Source: Caryophanon latum (GTDB lineage Bacteria; Bacillota; Bacilli; Bacillales_A; Planococcaceae). From it: 32,447 nt of DNA. The notes below the pieces were generated by a model. It did not search any database, had not been told where the DNA came from, and saw only the letters and a program-made list of their open reading frames with translations. The translations under genes were made by a program, and so were the position numbers. The stretch spans positions 1 through 32,447 of the forward strand of contig NZ_MATO01000040.1 of assembly GCF_001700325.1 (NCBI RefSeq), given 5' to 3'. The first letter of the stretch is position 1; each line of letters starts with the position of its first letter. Shown here one piece after another: positions 1 to 8,047 of this stretch.

Positions 1-3
1 TAC

Positions 4-157
4 AAGCGTGTTGATCAGCCATTCAACTGGCAGTTCGCGTATTGCGGCTCGCTTTCCTGGGGTTCGGCTCAAGCCTCCGCACCGCTCCTACGTCGCGGCT
101 TACGGGGTCTTGAGGCACGAGCTGTTCCCCAAGGAGTCTCACCGCACGCTCCATGCC
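4..157 (-). repeat. GC-rich dispersed repeat, left copy (inverted relative to 5323-5475)
   Basis: This stretch is nearly the reverse complement of 5323-5475. From about base 37 onward the two copies share long identical runs with only scattered differences. It is clearly richer in G and C than the genes around it. Its layout (gagactcc..gggaa.. on one arm, ..ggaaagcgagccgc on the other) resembles a repeat that I recall between genes in many Bacillus genomes; that comparison is from memory. A 69-codon open frame crosses it, but it has no ribosome binding site and looks like chance. There is no transposase. Confidence 0.85.
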
Positions 158-250
158 ACTACGACGCTGCATTCATGTCAGTATTTGCTGCTGAAAACAA
201 CAGATTCAGCTGTATAAAAGTGGCTAATCAACAGACCTGCCTTCAGAACA

Positions 251-296
251 AACATCGTGTTCGCCTCCACGCCCGCGAAAAGCGTCCGCCGAAACA
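251..296. repeat. Possible remnant of a second GC-rich repeat
   Basis: A short GC-rich patch in an AT-rich gap contains cgcctccacgcccgcg followed by aaaagcgtccgccg. This resembles the end of the common Bacillales intergenic repeat (..cgcccgcggaaagcgtccgcc..), as I remember it. No partner arm is visible, so it may be a decayed or truncated copy. The rest of 158-351 holds nothing I recognise, and I see no clear terminator for the gene ending at 352. Confidence 0.35.
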
Positions 297-351
297 AAAG
301 AACGGTACAATATTAAGTTCAATGTATATAGATTGCACTTTATAAGTAGAG

Positions 352-2535
352 TTACGCGTGAACAGGTTGTAATTGAATTTCGAGCACATCGCCGCCGAAG
401 ATCGGATCGTCGAAGCTGCACGGTGTATTGTTGCGTAAAATGGTAAACGACCCTTTAAACGCCGTCGGAAGCTGCCACGCAGATACGCGGAATACATCTT
501 GATACACCCATGGACCGCTTTCCTTCGTTACGACTTCGATGCGTGCGCCCTGGCGAATCGGTGCATCAGGTGCAACAGCCTCACCATCAACAAGCATTTC
601 TGCAAGCGTACGTGATAGTGTGCACGTTTCTTTTTGGAACGTTACTGTAATCGAATCAACGAGCGTTAAATTGAGCTGCTGGGCAACCATTGTCGCAGTC
701 GGTAAGCTCGGAATTGTGACTGCTAACACATCACCATTTTGCAGCGGATAATTCGTTTTCACTTTATGCCCATTTAATAGCACTTCGCCAGAAAACATTG
801 GCATTGTCACAGGTTTTCCGTCAATCGCTACGTAAAACGCTTGTAGCTGCTGTAATACACTTTCTTGACCAATCATCGTTAAAAATTGAGCAATCGTATC
901 GACCATCGTAATTTTTAACCCGTCGCCGTTTTCGATTTTCGTGTCGGCTGTTGCAGGCTGACCATTGATCGTTAACGTTGGTTCAACCGTGTATGATTGC
1001 TGCTGAAACGTAATGACCTTCGCCGATACATCATCGAGTAAGTCACGCATGTAAACGTTCGCGCGTTCACCTTGCGTACCTTCTGTTAATGTAACAACGT
1101 CGTTATGCTTAATAATTGTTTTCAGCGATGCTCGCTCACCATTAATTAATAACGTTGCTGGCTCGCCGACTGTACCTGGAATCGTCATTACTTGTCCGTT
1201 TAACGTAATTGTTGTCGGTGGACCTTCTTTGCCATATAGCGTATCAGCTGGCACATTTGCGGCAAGTAGCGCGTCCGACACTGTCATATCGCTCACTTCG
1301 AATAGGCGCACGACGCGACCGTTTACTGTAAGCGACATGTAATGAATAGGCGCACGTTTTGCTGCAATTGCGATACCAATTGGCGTCACAAGCTCTGGCG
1401 TCATTGGAATCGATTCATCGTACGTCACGTCCTGCAGCGCTTTTAAATCACGCACAGCAACGCGGTTAAGCGGTAAATCTAGCTCAGCTGAAAGCGCCTC
1501 TGTAATGCGCGGTGTTAAGCTACCACCACCGATGAGCATAACCGCTTTTGGGGCTGTACCATTTAAGCGTAAAATTTCCTCGCTAATTGATTTAGCTAAA
1601 TGCGTAATCGCTGGTGCAATCGCTTCGCACACATCGTCAGCGCTATGAATTTCATCAAAGCCTAAAATATCTTGAATGACGATATCTTCACCGAGCGTAA
1701 TTTTTCGCTTCGCTTCCTCTGCCACGTGGAAGTCGAGTAAATAATGATCGCTCAGCGCCTCTGTAATTTCATCGCCTGCAGTTGGCACCATGCCGTATGC
1801 GATGACCGTATTTTTGTCAGTAATCGCAATATCGGACGTTCCCGCACCGATATCGACGAGCGCGACGTTTAATCGACGCATCGACGGCGGAATGAGCACG
1901 TTAATCGCTGCAATTGGCTCAAGCGTTAACGCATCCATTTGTAAGTTTGCACGCTTTAATGCAGCTAGTAATGATTCGACAACGACACGCGGTAAAAACG
2001 TCGCGATTACTTCTACTTCTGCGACGTCGCCTTGTTGGTCGAGCAGGCTGCCAATTTCATCATCGTCTAAACGGTAATACAACACCGAATAGCCGACGCA
2101 GTAATAATGGCTCGCCTTCGCATCGGTGCGATTTGCGACTAGCTGCTGCTGAGCGAGCTGAACGGCTTGCAGCTCTAGGCGGTGAATGTCTTCTTCGGTA
2201 AACTGCGACTTGCTTGCAATCGACATTTTAGCAACGGCTTGCTCGGTTTTTAATGCGCGACCGGCTGCTGCAACGCTAACATGTGTTAACGTGCCATGCG
2301 TTTTTTCGAGTTCTTCTTTAATTTCTTCAATTAACTGCGCAACGAATAGCACGTTATGGATTTGCCCATCGACCATCGCGCGCTCTTTATGTTCTTTTGC
2401 TAATATATCAATGACGTGGAATTGCTCACCGCGTTGCTCTAAAATGATGCCGACGACAGAGCGTGTGCCAATATCGAGTGCGAATAACTTTTCCACAGAT
2501 GAATGATTTGCGTTTGGTGTGTCAATAGTTGACAT
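352..2535 (-). CDS. FtsA/PilM-like actin-fold ATPase with extended C-terminal repeat region
   Basis: The 727-residue product begins with an actin/Hsp70-type nucleotide-binding fold of the FtsA/PilM class. Phosphate-1 motif DIGTRSVVG lies at about residues 21-29, phosphate-2 DIGAGTSDIAI at about 227-237, and the adenosine motif LIGGGS at about 331-336. An SHS2-like insertion of the FtsA kind probably lies between phosphate-1 and phosphate-2. Ordinary FtsA is about 420 residues. Here about 340 extra residues follow, made of successive short units with patterns such as LTVNGR, LTINGQ and IENGDGL, LLNGHKV and LQNGDVL, which look like repeated small beta-rich (ubiquitin/ThiS-like) domains. The ATG start has AAAGGAAG about 7 bases upstream. 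The usual Bacillales ftsA sits beside ftsZ, so this is a paralogue of unproven role, perhaps a membrane or envelope scaffold. The ATPase fold is sure; the cellular job is not. Confidence 0.85.
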   Translation of the reverse strand: MSTIDTPNANHSSVEKLFALDIGTRSVVGIILEQRGEQFHVIDILAKEHKERAMVDGQIHNVLFVAQLIEEIKEELEKTHGTLTHVSVAAAGRALKTEQAVAKMSIASKSQFTEEDIHRLELQAVQLAQQQLVANRTDAKASHYYCVGYSVLYYRLDDDEIGSLLDQQGDVAEVEVIATFLPRVVVESLLAALKRANLQMDALTLEPIAAINVLIPPSMRRLNVALVDIGAGTSDIAITDKNTVIAYGMVPTAGDEITEALSDHYLLDFHVAEEAKRKITLGEDIVIQDILGFDEIHSADDVCEAIAPAITHLAKSISEEILRLNGTAPKAVMLIGGGSLTPRITEALSAELDLPLNRVAVRDLKALQDVTYDESIPMTPELVTPIGIAIAAKRAPIHYMSLTVNGRVVRLFEVSDMTVSDALLAANVPADTLYGKEGPPTTITLNGQVMTIPGTVGEPATLLINGERASLKTIIKHNDVVTLTEGTQGERANVYMRDLLDDVSAKVITFQQQSYTVEPTLTINGQPATADTKIENGDGLKITMVDTIAQFLTMIGQESVLQQLQAFYVAIDGKPVTMPMFSGEVLLNGHKVKTNYPLQNGDVLAVTIPSLPTATMVAQQLNLTLVDSITVTFQKETCTLSRTLAEMLVDGEAVAPDAPIRQGARIEVVTKESGPWVYQDVFRVSAWQLPTAFKGSFTILRNNTPCSFDDPIFGGDVLEIQLQPVHA

Positions 2536-2606
2536 ACCGGCACTTCCTTTCTATAATAAGATAACAATAGATTACTTTAGTGAGTTGAAGCGCTAAATTA
2601 AAAAGC

Positions 2607-2635
2607 GTGACAATTCAAAAAATATAATGTATAAT
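2607..2635 (+). promoter_or_regulatory. SigA-type promoter of aroA
   Basis: GTGACA (2607-2612) and TATAAT (2630-2635) are separated by 17 bases, one mismatch from the consensus. A second TATAAT starts at 2623. The predicted start is near 2642, leaving an untranslated leader of about 70 bases. Confidence 0.7.
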
Positions 2636-2712
2636 AAAGTTATATAGAAAAATGTATCATACATTAGCTTGTTAGGAAATGGTTTGATACGGGGAAGAGA
2701 GGGAAACGGTAT

Positions 2713-3798
2713 ATGAATCAACAAGAATTAGAAGTGTTACGTTCAAAAATTGACGGTTTAAACTTAGAAATTTTACGTTTAATTAATGAGCGTGCCGAAG
2801 TGGTAGAACAAATTGGTAAGATTAAAGAGAAACAAGGTGTTAACCGTTATGATCCTCTTCGCGAGCGTCACATGCTTGATTTATTAAAAGAGCATAACAA
2901 CGGCCCATTAAACCAAATGACAGTAGATTTCATCTTCAAGCAAATTTTCAAAACAGCGCTTAAGCAATTAGAAGCTGAAAAGAAAAAAGAGCTGCTTGTA
3001 TCACGTAAGAAAAAAGCAGAAGATACAATCGTTAACGTCAATGGTGAGTTAATCGGTAAAGATGGTACATCATTCGTTTACGGTCCGTGTGCAGTTGAGT
3101 CTTACGAGCAAGTAGATGCAGTTGCAAAATCAATTAGCGAAAAAGGCTTAAAATTAATTCGCGGTGGTGCTTACAAGCCACGTACTTCTCCATACGACTT
3201 CCAAGGTTTAGGCTTAGAAGGCTTAAAAATCTTAAGCGAAGTAGGGAAAAAGCGCGGTTTAGGTGTCGTTACTGAAATCGTAACACCAGGCGACTTAGAT
3301 GAAGCGTTAGAATACATCGACGTAATCCAAATCGGTGCGCGTAACATGCAAAACTTCGAATTATTAAAAGCAGCAGGTGCAACTGACAAGCCTGTATTAT
3401 TAAAACGCGGTTTAGCAGCAACAATCGACGAGTTCATTCACGCAGCAGAATACATTATGTCTAAAGGGAATGAAAACATCATCCTTTGTGAGCGCGGTAT
3501 TCGTACGTACGAAAAAGCGACACGTAACACGTTAGACATTTCAGCTGTGCCAATTTTAAAGCAAGAAACACATTTACCAGTAATGGTAGACGTAACGCAT
3601 TCAACAGGTCGTCGTGATTTATTATTACCATGTGCAAAAGCTGCAATCGCAATCGGTGCAGACGGCGTAATGGCAGAAGTTCACCCAGACCCATCAGTAG
3701 CGTTATCAGATCAACAACAACAAATGGATATTCCAACATTCGACGCATTCCATGATGAATTATTAAAGTTCATGAAGCAATACGACGTAGTAAAATAA
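2713..3798 (+). CDS. aroA: Bifunctional chorismate mutase / 3-deoxy-7-phosphoheptulonate synthase
   Basis: The 361-residue enzyme carries out the first step of the shikimate pathway: phosphoenolpyruvate plus erythrose 4-phosphate gives DAHP. An AroQ-type chorismate mutase domain is fused in front. Residues 1 to about 85 are the all-helical mutase, and about 110-355 are the TIM-barrel synthase of the short AroF-type family. Visible synthase motifs are [54 protein letters not shown] and [13 protein letters not shown], which include the metal and substrate ligands. The length matches B. subtilis AroA (called aroG in some maps). In that family the mutase domain senses prephenate or chorismate for feedback control. 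The start follows gaagagaggg and is supported by homology. It is a single-gene unit between its own promoter and terminator. Confidence 0.97.
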   Translation: MNQQELEVLRSKIDGLNLEILRLINERAEVVEQIGKIKEKQGVNRYDPLRERHMLDLLKEHNNGPLNQMTVDFIFKQIFKTALKQLEAEKKKELLVSRKKKAEDTIVNVNGELIGKDGTSFVYGPCAVESYEQVDAVAKSISEKGLKLIRGGAYKPRTSPYDFQGLGLEGLKILSEVGKKRGLGVVTEIVTPGDLDEALEYIDVIQIGARNMQNFELLKAAGATDKPVLLKRGLAATIDEFIHAAEYIMSKGNENIILCERGIRTYEKATRNTLDISAVPILKQETHLPVMVDVTHSTGRRDLLLPCAKAAIAIGADGVMAEVHPDPSVALSDQQQQMDIPTFDAFHDELLKFMKQYDVVK

Positions 3799-3807
3799 TC
3801 TACTAAC

Positions 3808-3848
3808 AGCGAGCACGACATGGTCAAACATGTTGTGCTCGCTTTTTT
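3808..3848 (+). terminator. Terminator of aroA
   Basis: A 15-bp stem (3808-3822 with 3829-3843, one G-U pair) and a 6-base loop are followed by six T. It points with aroA. Read from the convergent SLH gene, the downstream side has no good T tract. Confidence 0.93.
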
Positions 3849-3854
3849 CGTGAT

Positions 3855-5138
3855 TTACTGTATGTGACGTTGATCGTAAATTGTTGTGTTGTGATTGATT
3901 AGATTATTTGATACCGCAGAAATAGAGTTATTATAAATATATAACGCGTATGTGCCACCATCATAGAAGTTGCCTGTACGCATAACATATTCGTATGATG
4001 CTATATATTGATTTACGGAAACACCTACCGAACCAGCAAAACTTTGTGCTTTCACACTAATCGGCATATCTGTATTCGTTTTTTCTAGATATATAGGACC
4101 ACCACCTTGTACTCTAAATTTACGTTCTTTATGAATTTTCATAGCTCTTTCGTGGTTTTTAGCTTGCTGTTCAGGACTTACATTTAAGCTTCTGACTTGA
4201 TCCATAATAGTTGAATTGTTTTTTACATAGTTTTTAGGTAAGCCGAGTGTTGGATGCGTCAAATTAACTTGTTTAATAGTCAGTTGGCTTGTATCAGTAT
4301 TTAGTGTCATAAAACCAGTTTTAATATTTTCAATTGTTGTTTTATACGTAGGATTATGTTTTGAAGTATCGACAAATACATGATTTGAAGGTACATATGA
4401 GGCGTAACCAATTTTAATTGGCTCAGAAGTATCATCGAATACAACTGGTTTCATTTCTGGAAGTACCTCAGTTGCGATAGCTAACGCACGATACATGAAT
4501 AATGTATAATGCGCGCGTGTTAAGGTTTCATTTGGTCTGAATGTACCGTCTTCATATCCAGTTGTAATGCCATTTGTATACAGCTTTTCAACTGCCTTTT
4601 CATAATTTGTACCAGCTGTATCAGAAAATGTGTATGTAGCTTTTGTATCAAGGTCGAACACAGTAGCAATAATATTTGCCATTTCGCCGCGTGTTAGTTC
4701 CACGTTTAAATTAATATTCCTATCTTTATCTACATTTAGTAAATTACGCTCCATTAAGTATTTAATTGCTGTGTAATATGTGTCAGTTGTCGCTACATCA
4801 ACAGGAGCGAAAAAAGCAACAGTGGGTTTTGAAATTGTTAATTGTGCATATTGTACAGCACGATACACTAGAGCTGCTGCGTGTTTACGCGTAATTTTAC
4901 TGTTTGGACGGAATGTGTTATCTTCATAGCCATTAATAATATTTTTCTCACGCATCGTATAAATCTCATTAGCGTATACATGTGTTGCTGAAATATCTTT
5001 AAATAATTTTGTAGCTTGAGTAGTTGTAACAGCTTCGTTCGTTTGTGATGCTTGCGCAGGTGGTGTAACGGCTGTTAATCCTAATGAACCGATTAACGCA
5101 AAAGTAAGCATCATGTACCGTTTTTGTTTGTTTAACAT
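3855..5138 (-). CDS. Secreted S-layer homology (SLH) domain protein
   Basis: The 427-residue protein starts with a signal peptide (KQKRY, then a hydrophobic stretch, cleavage expected after AQA at residue 30). Three SLH domains follow at about residues 41-97, 105-165 and 168-225. The first and third carry NGYEDNTFRP / TGYEDGTFRP; the second is diverged. SLH triplets bind pyruvylated secondary wall polymer, so the protein should sit on the cell wall. Residues 226-427 match no family I know; they are rich in N, T, Y and S and end in a stretch that looks beta-structured. Start choice: AAAGGAG lies only 2 bases before an ATG at 5144 but 8 bases before the ATG at 5138, so 5138 is preferred. The gene is monocistronic, and the B. 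subtilis neighbourhood as I recall it has no counterpart between aroA and ccpA. Confidence 0.9.
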   Translation of the reverse strand: MLNKQKRYMMLTFALIGSLGLTAVTPPAQASQTNEAVTTTQATKLFKDISATHVYANEIYTMREKNIINGYEDNTFRPNSKITRKHAAALVYRAVQYAQLTISKPTVAFFAPVDVATTDTYYTAIKYLMERNLLNVDKDRNINLNVELTRGEMANIIATVFDLDTKATYTFSDTAGTNYEKAVEKLYTNGITTGYEDGTFRPNETLTRAHYTLFMYRALAIATEVLPEMKPVVFDDTSEPIKIGYASYVPSNHVFVDTSKHNPTYKTTIENIKTGFMTLNTDTSQLTIKQVNLTHPTLGLPKNYVKNNSTIMDQVRSLNVSPEQQAKNHERAMKIHKERKFRVQGGGPIYLEKTNTDMPISVKAQSFAGSVGVSVNQYIASYEYVMRTGNFYDGGTYALYIYNNSISAVSNNLINHNTTIYDQRHIQ

Positions 5139-5322
5139 GAACATTTCTCCTTTTTTAGTGTGGCATATTAACAGTATACATTAATTTGGTAATTTTTGTT
5201 TTTTATTGTGAACAGATATGATAAATAATTAGTTTTTAAATTAGGTGTGTTGATTAGTCATTTATATACAGCGAAATCGGCTGTTTTTAGCAACAACTTG
5301 GAAATAAATGTGGCATGTTAAT

Positions 5323-5475
5323 GGCTGGAAGCGTGCGGCGAGACTCCTTGGGGAACAGCTCGTGCCTCAAGACCCCGTAAAGCGCGACGTAGGAGCGGTG
5401 CGGAGGCTTGAGCCGAGCCCCAGGAAAGCGAGCCGCAATACGCTTCTGGCAATTGATTGGCTAATTAACACGCTT
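5323..5475 (+). repeat. GC-rich dispersed repeat, right copy, with fold-back structure
   Basis: This is the inverted counterpart of 4-157. It has imperfect terminal inverted repeats: GAAGCGTGCGGC (5328-5339) against GCCGCAATACGCTTC (5432-5446). An inner near-palindrome pairs GCTCGTGCCTCAAG (5358-5371) with CTTGAGCCGAGC (5407-5418). A transcript or single strand would form a long hairpin. It resembles a non-coding MITE- or REP-like element. A 67-codon open frame across it has no credible ribosome binding site. Confidence 0.85.
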
Positions 5476-5735
5476 GTTTTTAAGTGTGTATATGCAGATT
5501 GGAACTTATAACGAGAAGAGGAGATAGTTGGTGACCTAATGTGATGAACGAAGGCGAAGTGTGTCGCGTCTATATGACAATACTTTTGTAATGAACATCA
5601 AGTTGACCACAGTGTAAAGCCCGGATTGACGTAAATAGCAAACAATAACACTGCAACATAAAGCTTCTTTCCTCCTGTTACATTACAAAAAAACAGTAAA
5701 TGTGTGACAACATACAGAAATAGTTAGGGAAATGC
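5476..5735. other. Intergenic stretch with no recognised feature
   Basis: Between the repeat and the ccpA promoter region I see no gene, terminator or known RNA. A GAGAAGAGGAGATAG stretch at about 5512-5526 looks like a ribosome binding site but is not followed by a usable open frame. The AT-rich bases 5145-5322 on the other side of the repeat must hold the SLH gene promoter; TATACT (minus strand, about 5174-5179) is a possible -10 box, but I cannot pair it with a good -35. Confidence 0.4.
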
Positions 5736-5759
5736 AGTGCTTTTCCACGGCAAAGCATT
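5736..5759. promoter_or_regulatory. Inverted repeat next to the ccpA promoter
   Basis: AGTGCTTT (5736-5743) and AAAGCATT (5752-5759) form an 8-bp imperfect dyad that runs into the TTGAAA -35 box. It could be an operator or a weak hairpin from upstream. It does not match the cre consensus. Confidence 0.35.
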
Positions 5760-5787
5760 GAAAATAGTACAGTTTTTGTCGTATGAT
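5758..5787 (+). promoter_or_regulatory. SigA-type promoter of ccpA
   Basis: TTGAAA (5758-5763) and TATGAT (5782-5787) are spaced by 18 bases. Transcription would start near 5794, about 30 bases before the start codon. Confidence 0.65.
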
Positions 5788-5824
5788 GAATACAGAGAAA
5801 AGAGAGCAAAGGAGTTGAACGTCC

Positions 5825-6832
5825 TTGACTGTTACAATTTATGATGTTGCGCGTGAAGCGAATGTTTCGATGGCAACTGTATCACGTGTTGTAAACGGCA
5901 ATCAAAATGTAAAGCCTGCTACACGAAAAAAAGTATTAGAAGTGATTGAACGTTTAGAATATCGTCCAAACGCTGTAGCGCGAGGACTTGCAAGTAAAAA
6001 AACGACGACCGTTGGGGTAATCATTCCTGATATCGCCAACAACTTAACGGCGGAGCTAACGCGCGGTGTAGAGGATATCGCAACGATGTATCATTACAAC
6101 ATCATTTTAGCGAACTCGGACCAAAGCGAGGATAAAGAGCTACAGCTACTCGATACGATGCTAGGGAAACAAGTAGACGGCATTGTCATGATGTCAAACG
6201 AAGTAACGGATAAAATTAAGTTTGCGCTCGATCATACGTCTGTACCGATTGTGCTTGCCGGGTCAATCGAAAAAACGAATAAAATTCCATCGGTGAACAT
6301 CGATTATTATGAAGCGGCATATGAGGCGGTCAATCAATTAATCGCGAATGGGCATAAGCGCATTGCGTTCGTGTCGGGCTGTTTAACATATACAGTGAAC
6401 GGGCATTACAAGCTACGCGCATATGAGCAAGCGCTTTCAGATGCGGGGCTGTCGACGGATTCAAATTTAATTTATGCAGAAGATGACCAATACGACGACG
6501 GGTTAGAAGCATGGTCGAAGCTAAGTGTCATCGATAATCCACCGACTGCGTTTTTTGCGGGCAACGATGAAATTGCGATCGGGTTAATTCACGGAGCGCA
6601 AGATAGCGGTGTGCGCGTGCCAGAGGACATTGAAGTGATGAGCTTTGAAAACTCGAAGCTTGCGCGTATGGTACGCCCTCAGCTTACAAGTGTTGTGCTG
6701 CCGCTTTATGATATCGGTGCTGTGGCGATGCGTCTACTTACAAAGCTCATGAATAAAGAGCAAGTAGAAGATGTGAACGTCATTTTACCGCACCGCATTG
6801 AGCAGCGTGAATCGGTGAAAGTCGGGAAGTAA
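5825..6832 (+). CDS. ccpA: Catabolite control protein A (LacI family)
   Basis: The 335-residue product is the global carbon catabolite regulator, which binds cre sites when complexed with HPr-Ser46-P. The N terminus [20 protein letters not shown] (about 3-22) is the LacI-type helix-turn-helix. The hinge helix [14 protein letters not shown] follows at about 47-60. The rest is the periplasmic-binding-protein-like core, ending in the conserved [28 protein letters not shown] segment. Start: TTG at 5825 with AAAGGAG (5808-5814) 10 bases upstream. This gives the N terminus expected from B. subtilis CcpA, and there is no in-frame ATG near. The gene stands alone; in B. subtilis it lies just after aroA, and here an SLH gene and a repeat intervene. 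It converges on acuC. Confidence 0.97.
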   Translation: MTVTIYDVAREANVSMATVSRVVNGNQNVKPATRKKVLEVIERLEYRPNAVARGLASKKTTTVGVIIPDIANNLTAELTRGVEDIATMYHYNIILANSDQSEDKELQLLDTMLGKQVDGIVMMSNEVTDKIKFALDHTSVPIVLAGSIEKTNKIPSVNIDYYEAAYEAVNQLIANGHKRIAFVSGCLTYTVNGHYKLRAYEQALSDAGLSTDSNLIYAEDDQYDDGLEAWSKLSVIDNPPTAFFAGNDEIAIGLIHGAQDSGVRVPEDIEVMSFENSKLARMVRPQLTSVVLPLYDIGAVAMRLLTKLMNKEQVEDVNVILPHRIEQRESVKVGK

Positions 6833-6842
6833 TGTACAAATA

Positions 6843-6888
6843 AAGGGTGTGCGATTAGTCGAACTGGACTGTCGCACACCCTTTTTTC
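6843..6888 (+). terminator. Terminator between convergent ccpA and acuC
   Basis: A perfect 12-bp stem AAGGGTGTGCGA (6843-6854) with TCGCACACCCTT (6872-6883) and a 17-base loop runs into six T for ccpA. Read from acuC the same hairpin is followed by a weaker T-rich stretch, so it may serve both genes. Confidence 0.9.
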
Positions 6889-6889
6889 G

Positions 6890-8047
6890 TTATACGTTAT
6901 TTTTATGAATAATATGCAGCGCTTTTTTCATCATTTGTGCATTTTTTTCTTGAATTTCAGCTGTTCGTGGAATCGGCTCATATAAATTCGGTGGATCGTC
7001 CCACGTCGGTACAAGCTGCACAGGTGCTTCTTGTTGATATTTTTCAAGCCACTCATCCGAAATGTTTCCAGTCGGATACGGAATGTCATTCATTGCAAGC
7101 CATACGTAGCTCCAAGCGCGCGGTACGACACGCCAAATGTCGTAGCCGCCGCCGCCAACGCCAATCCATTTACCGCCGCAATATTCATTCGCGAGCTCAC
7201 GCGCAAGCTTCGGAATGTATTGATAAATATTCATTGTACCGTATAAGTGTGTAAGTGGATCGAAGTAATGAGCATCAGCGCCATTTTGTGTAATGACAAC
7301 GTCTGGCTTGAAAAATTCAAAAATGTCGCGCATCGATTGCTCGTAAATTTCAAGGAACGATTCGTCCTCGGTGAACGCATCAATCGGAAAGTTAAACGAC
7401 GTGCCGTAGCCTTCACCGTTGCCACGCTCGGTCACTGCGCCTGTACCAGGGAATAAGTAGCGACCTGTTTCGTGAATCGACAATGTACAGACGTTCGGGT
7501 CGTCATAAAAGCCCCATTGTACACCGTCTCCGTGATGCGCGTCTGTATCGACGTATAGCACGCGCGCATTATATTTTTTTTGTAAATATTTAATGGCGAC
7601 GTTGCTATCGTTGTAAATACAAAAGCCTGATGCGCGACCGCGGAAGCCGTGGTGCAAGCCGCCCGCTAAGTTAAGCGCATGTTTGGACTTGCCTTCCATG
7701 ACGCAGTCGACAGCGGTCAATGTACCACCGACAAGCAGTGCGCTCGCCTCGTGCATGTTTTCGAATACGGGCGTATCTTCTGTGCCGATGCCGTAGTTTT
7801 CACATTGTGCAGGGGATAGCTGACCGTGCCCTGCTTTTTTGACGATATCGATATACGCAGCGTCGTGAGCAAGCAGTAATTCCTCATCTGTCGCCATGCG
7901 GGCTGGAATAATATCGTCATCGTGTAATGCACCAATTGATTTCAGTAAATCGATCGTCAACGTTAAACGCTTATGGTTAAACGGATGATCGTCTGAAAAT
8001 TTATATCCGAGTTGTTCTGGTGAATACACGAAGTACGCGTTACGCAT
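6890..8047 (-). CDS. acuC: Acetoin utilization protein AcuC (histone-deacetylase-type protein deacetylase)
   Basis: The 385-residue enzyme is a class I histone-deacetylase-fold, Zn-dependent deacetylase. In B. subtilis it removes the acetyl group that AcuA puts on acetyl-CoA synthetase AcsA, reactivating it. Visible motifs are the active-site His pair LHHG (132-133), the metal motif DTDAHHGDG (D169 and H171 as ligands), a later QNGADAH with the third ligand Asp, and GVGGGGYD with the transition-state Tyr. Start: the ATG at 8047 overlaps the acuB stop as TAATG and gives the family N terminus MRNAYFVYSPEQ. A frame extended upstream by nine codons would run into acuB and is rejected. Translation is probably coupled to acuB. 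Third gene of acuABC. Confidence 0.95.
   Translation of the reverse strand: MRNAYFVYSPEQLGYKFSDDHPFNHKRLTLTIDLLKSIGALHDDDIIPARMATDEELLLAHDAAYIDIVKKAGHGQLSPAQCENYGIGTEDTPVFENMHEASALLVGGTLTAVDCVMEGKSKHALNLAGGLHHGFRGRASGFCIYNDSNVAIKYLQKKYNARVLYVDTDAHHGDGVQWGFYDDPNVCTLSIHETGRYLFPGTGAVTERGNGEGYGTSFNFPIDAFTEDESFLEIYEQSMRDIFEFFKPDVVITQNGADAHYFDPLTHLYGTMNIYQYIPKLARELANEYCGGKWIGVGGGGYDIWRVVPRAWSYVWLAMNDIPYPTGNISDEWLEKYQQEAPVQLVPTWDDPPNLYEPIPRTAEIQEKNAQMMKKALHIIHKNNV

Noticed and set aside
8-217. Open frame of 69 codons across the left repeat
   Set aside because: It has no ribosome binding site, it lies in a non-coding repeat, and the reading frame is not kept with the inverted copy.
5308-5511. Open frame of 67 codons across the right repeat
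   Set aside because: It is the same repeat in the opposite orientation, with no credible ribosome binding site.
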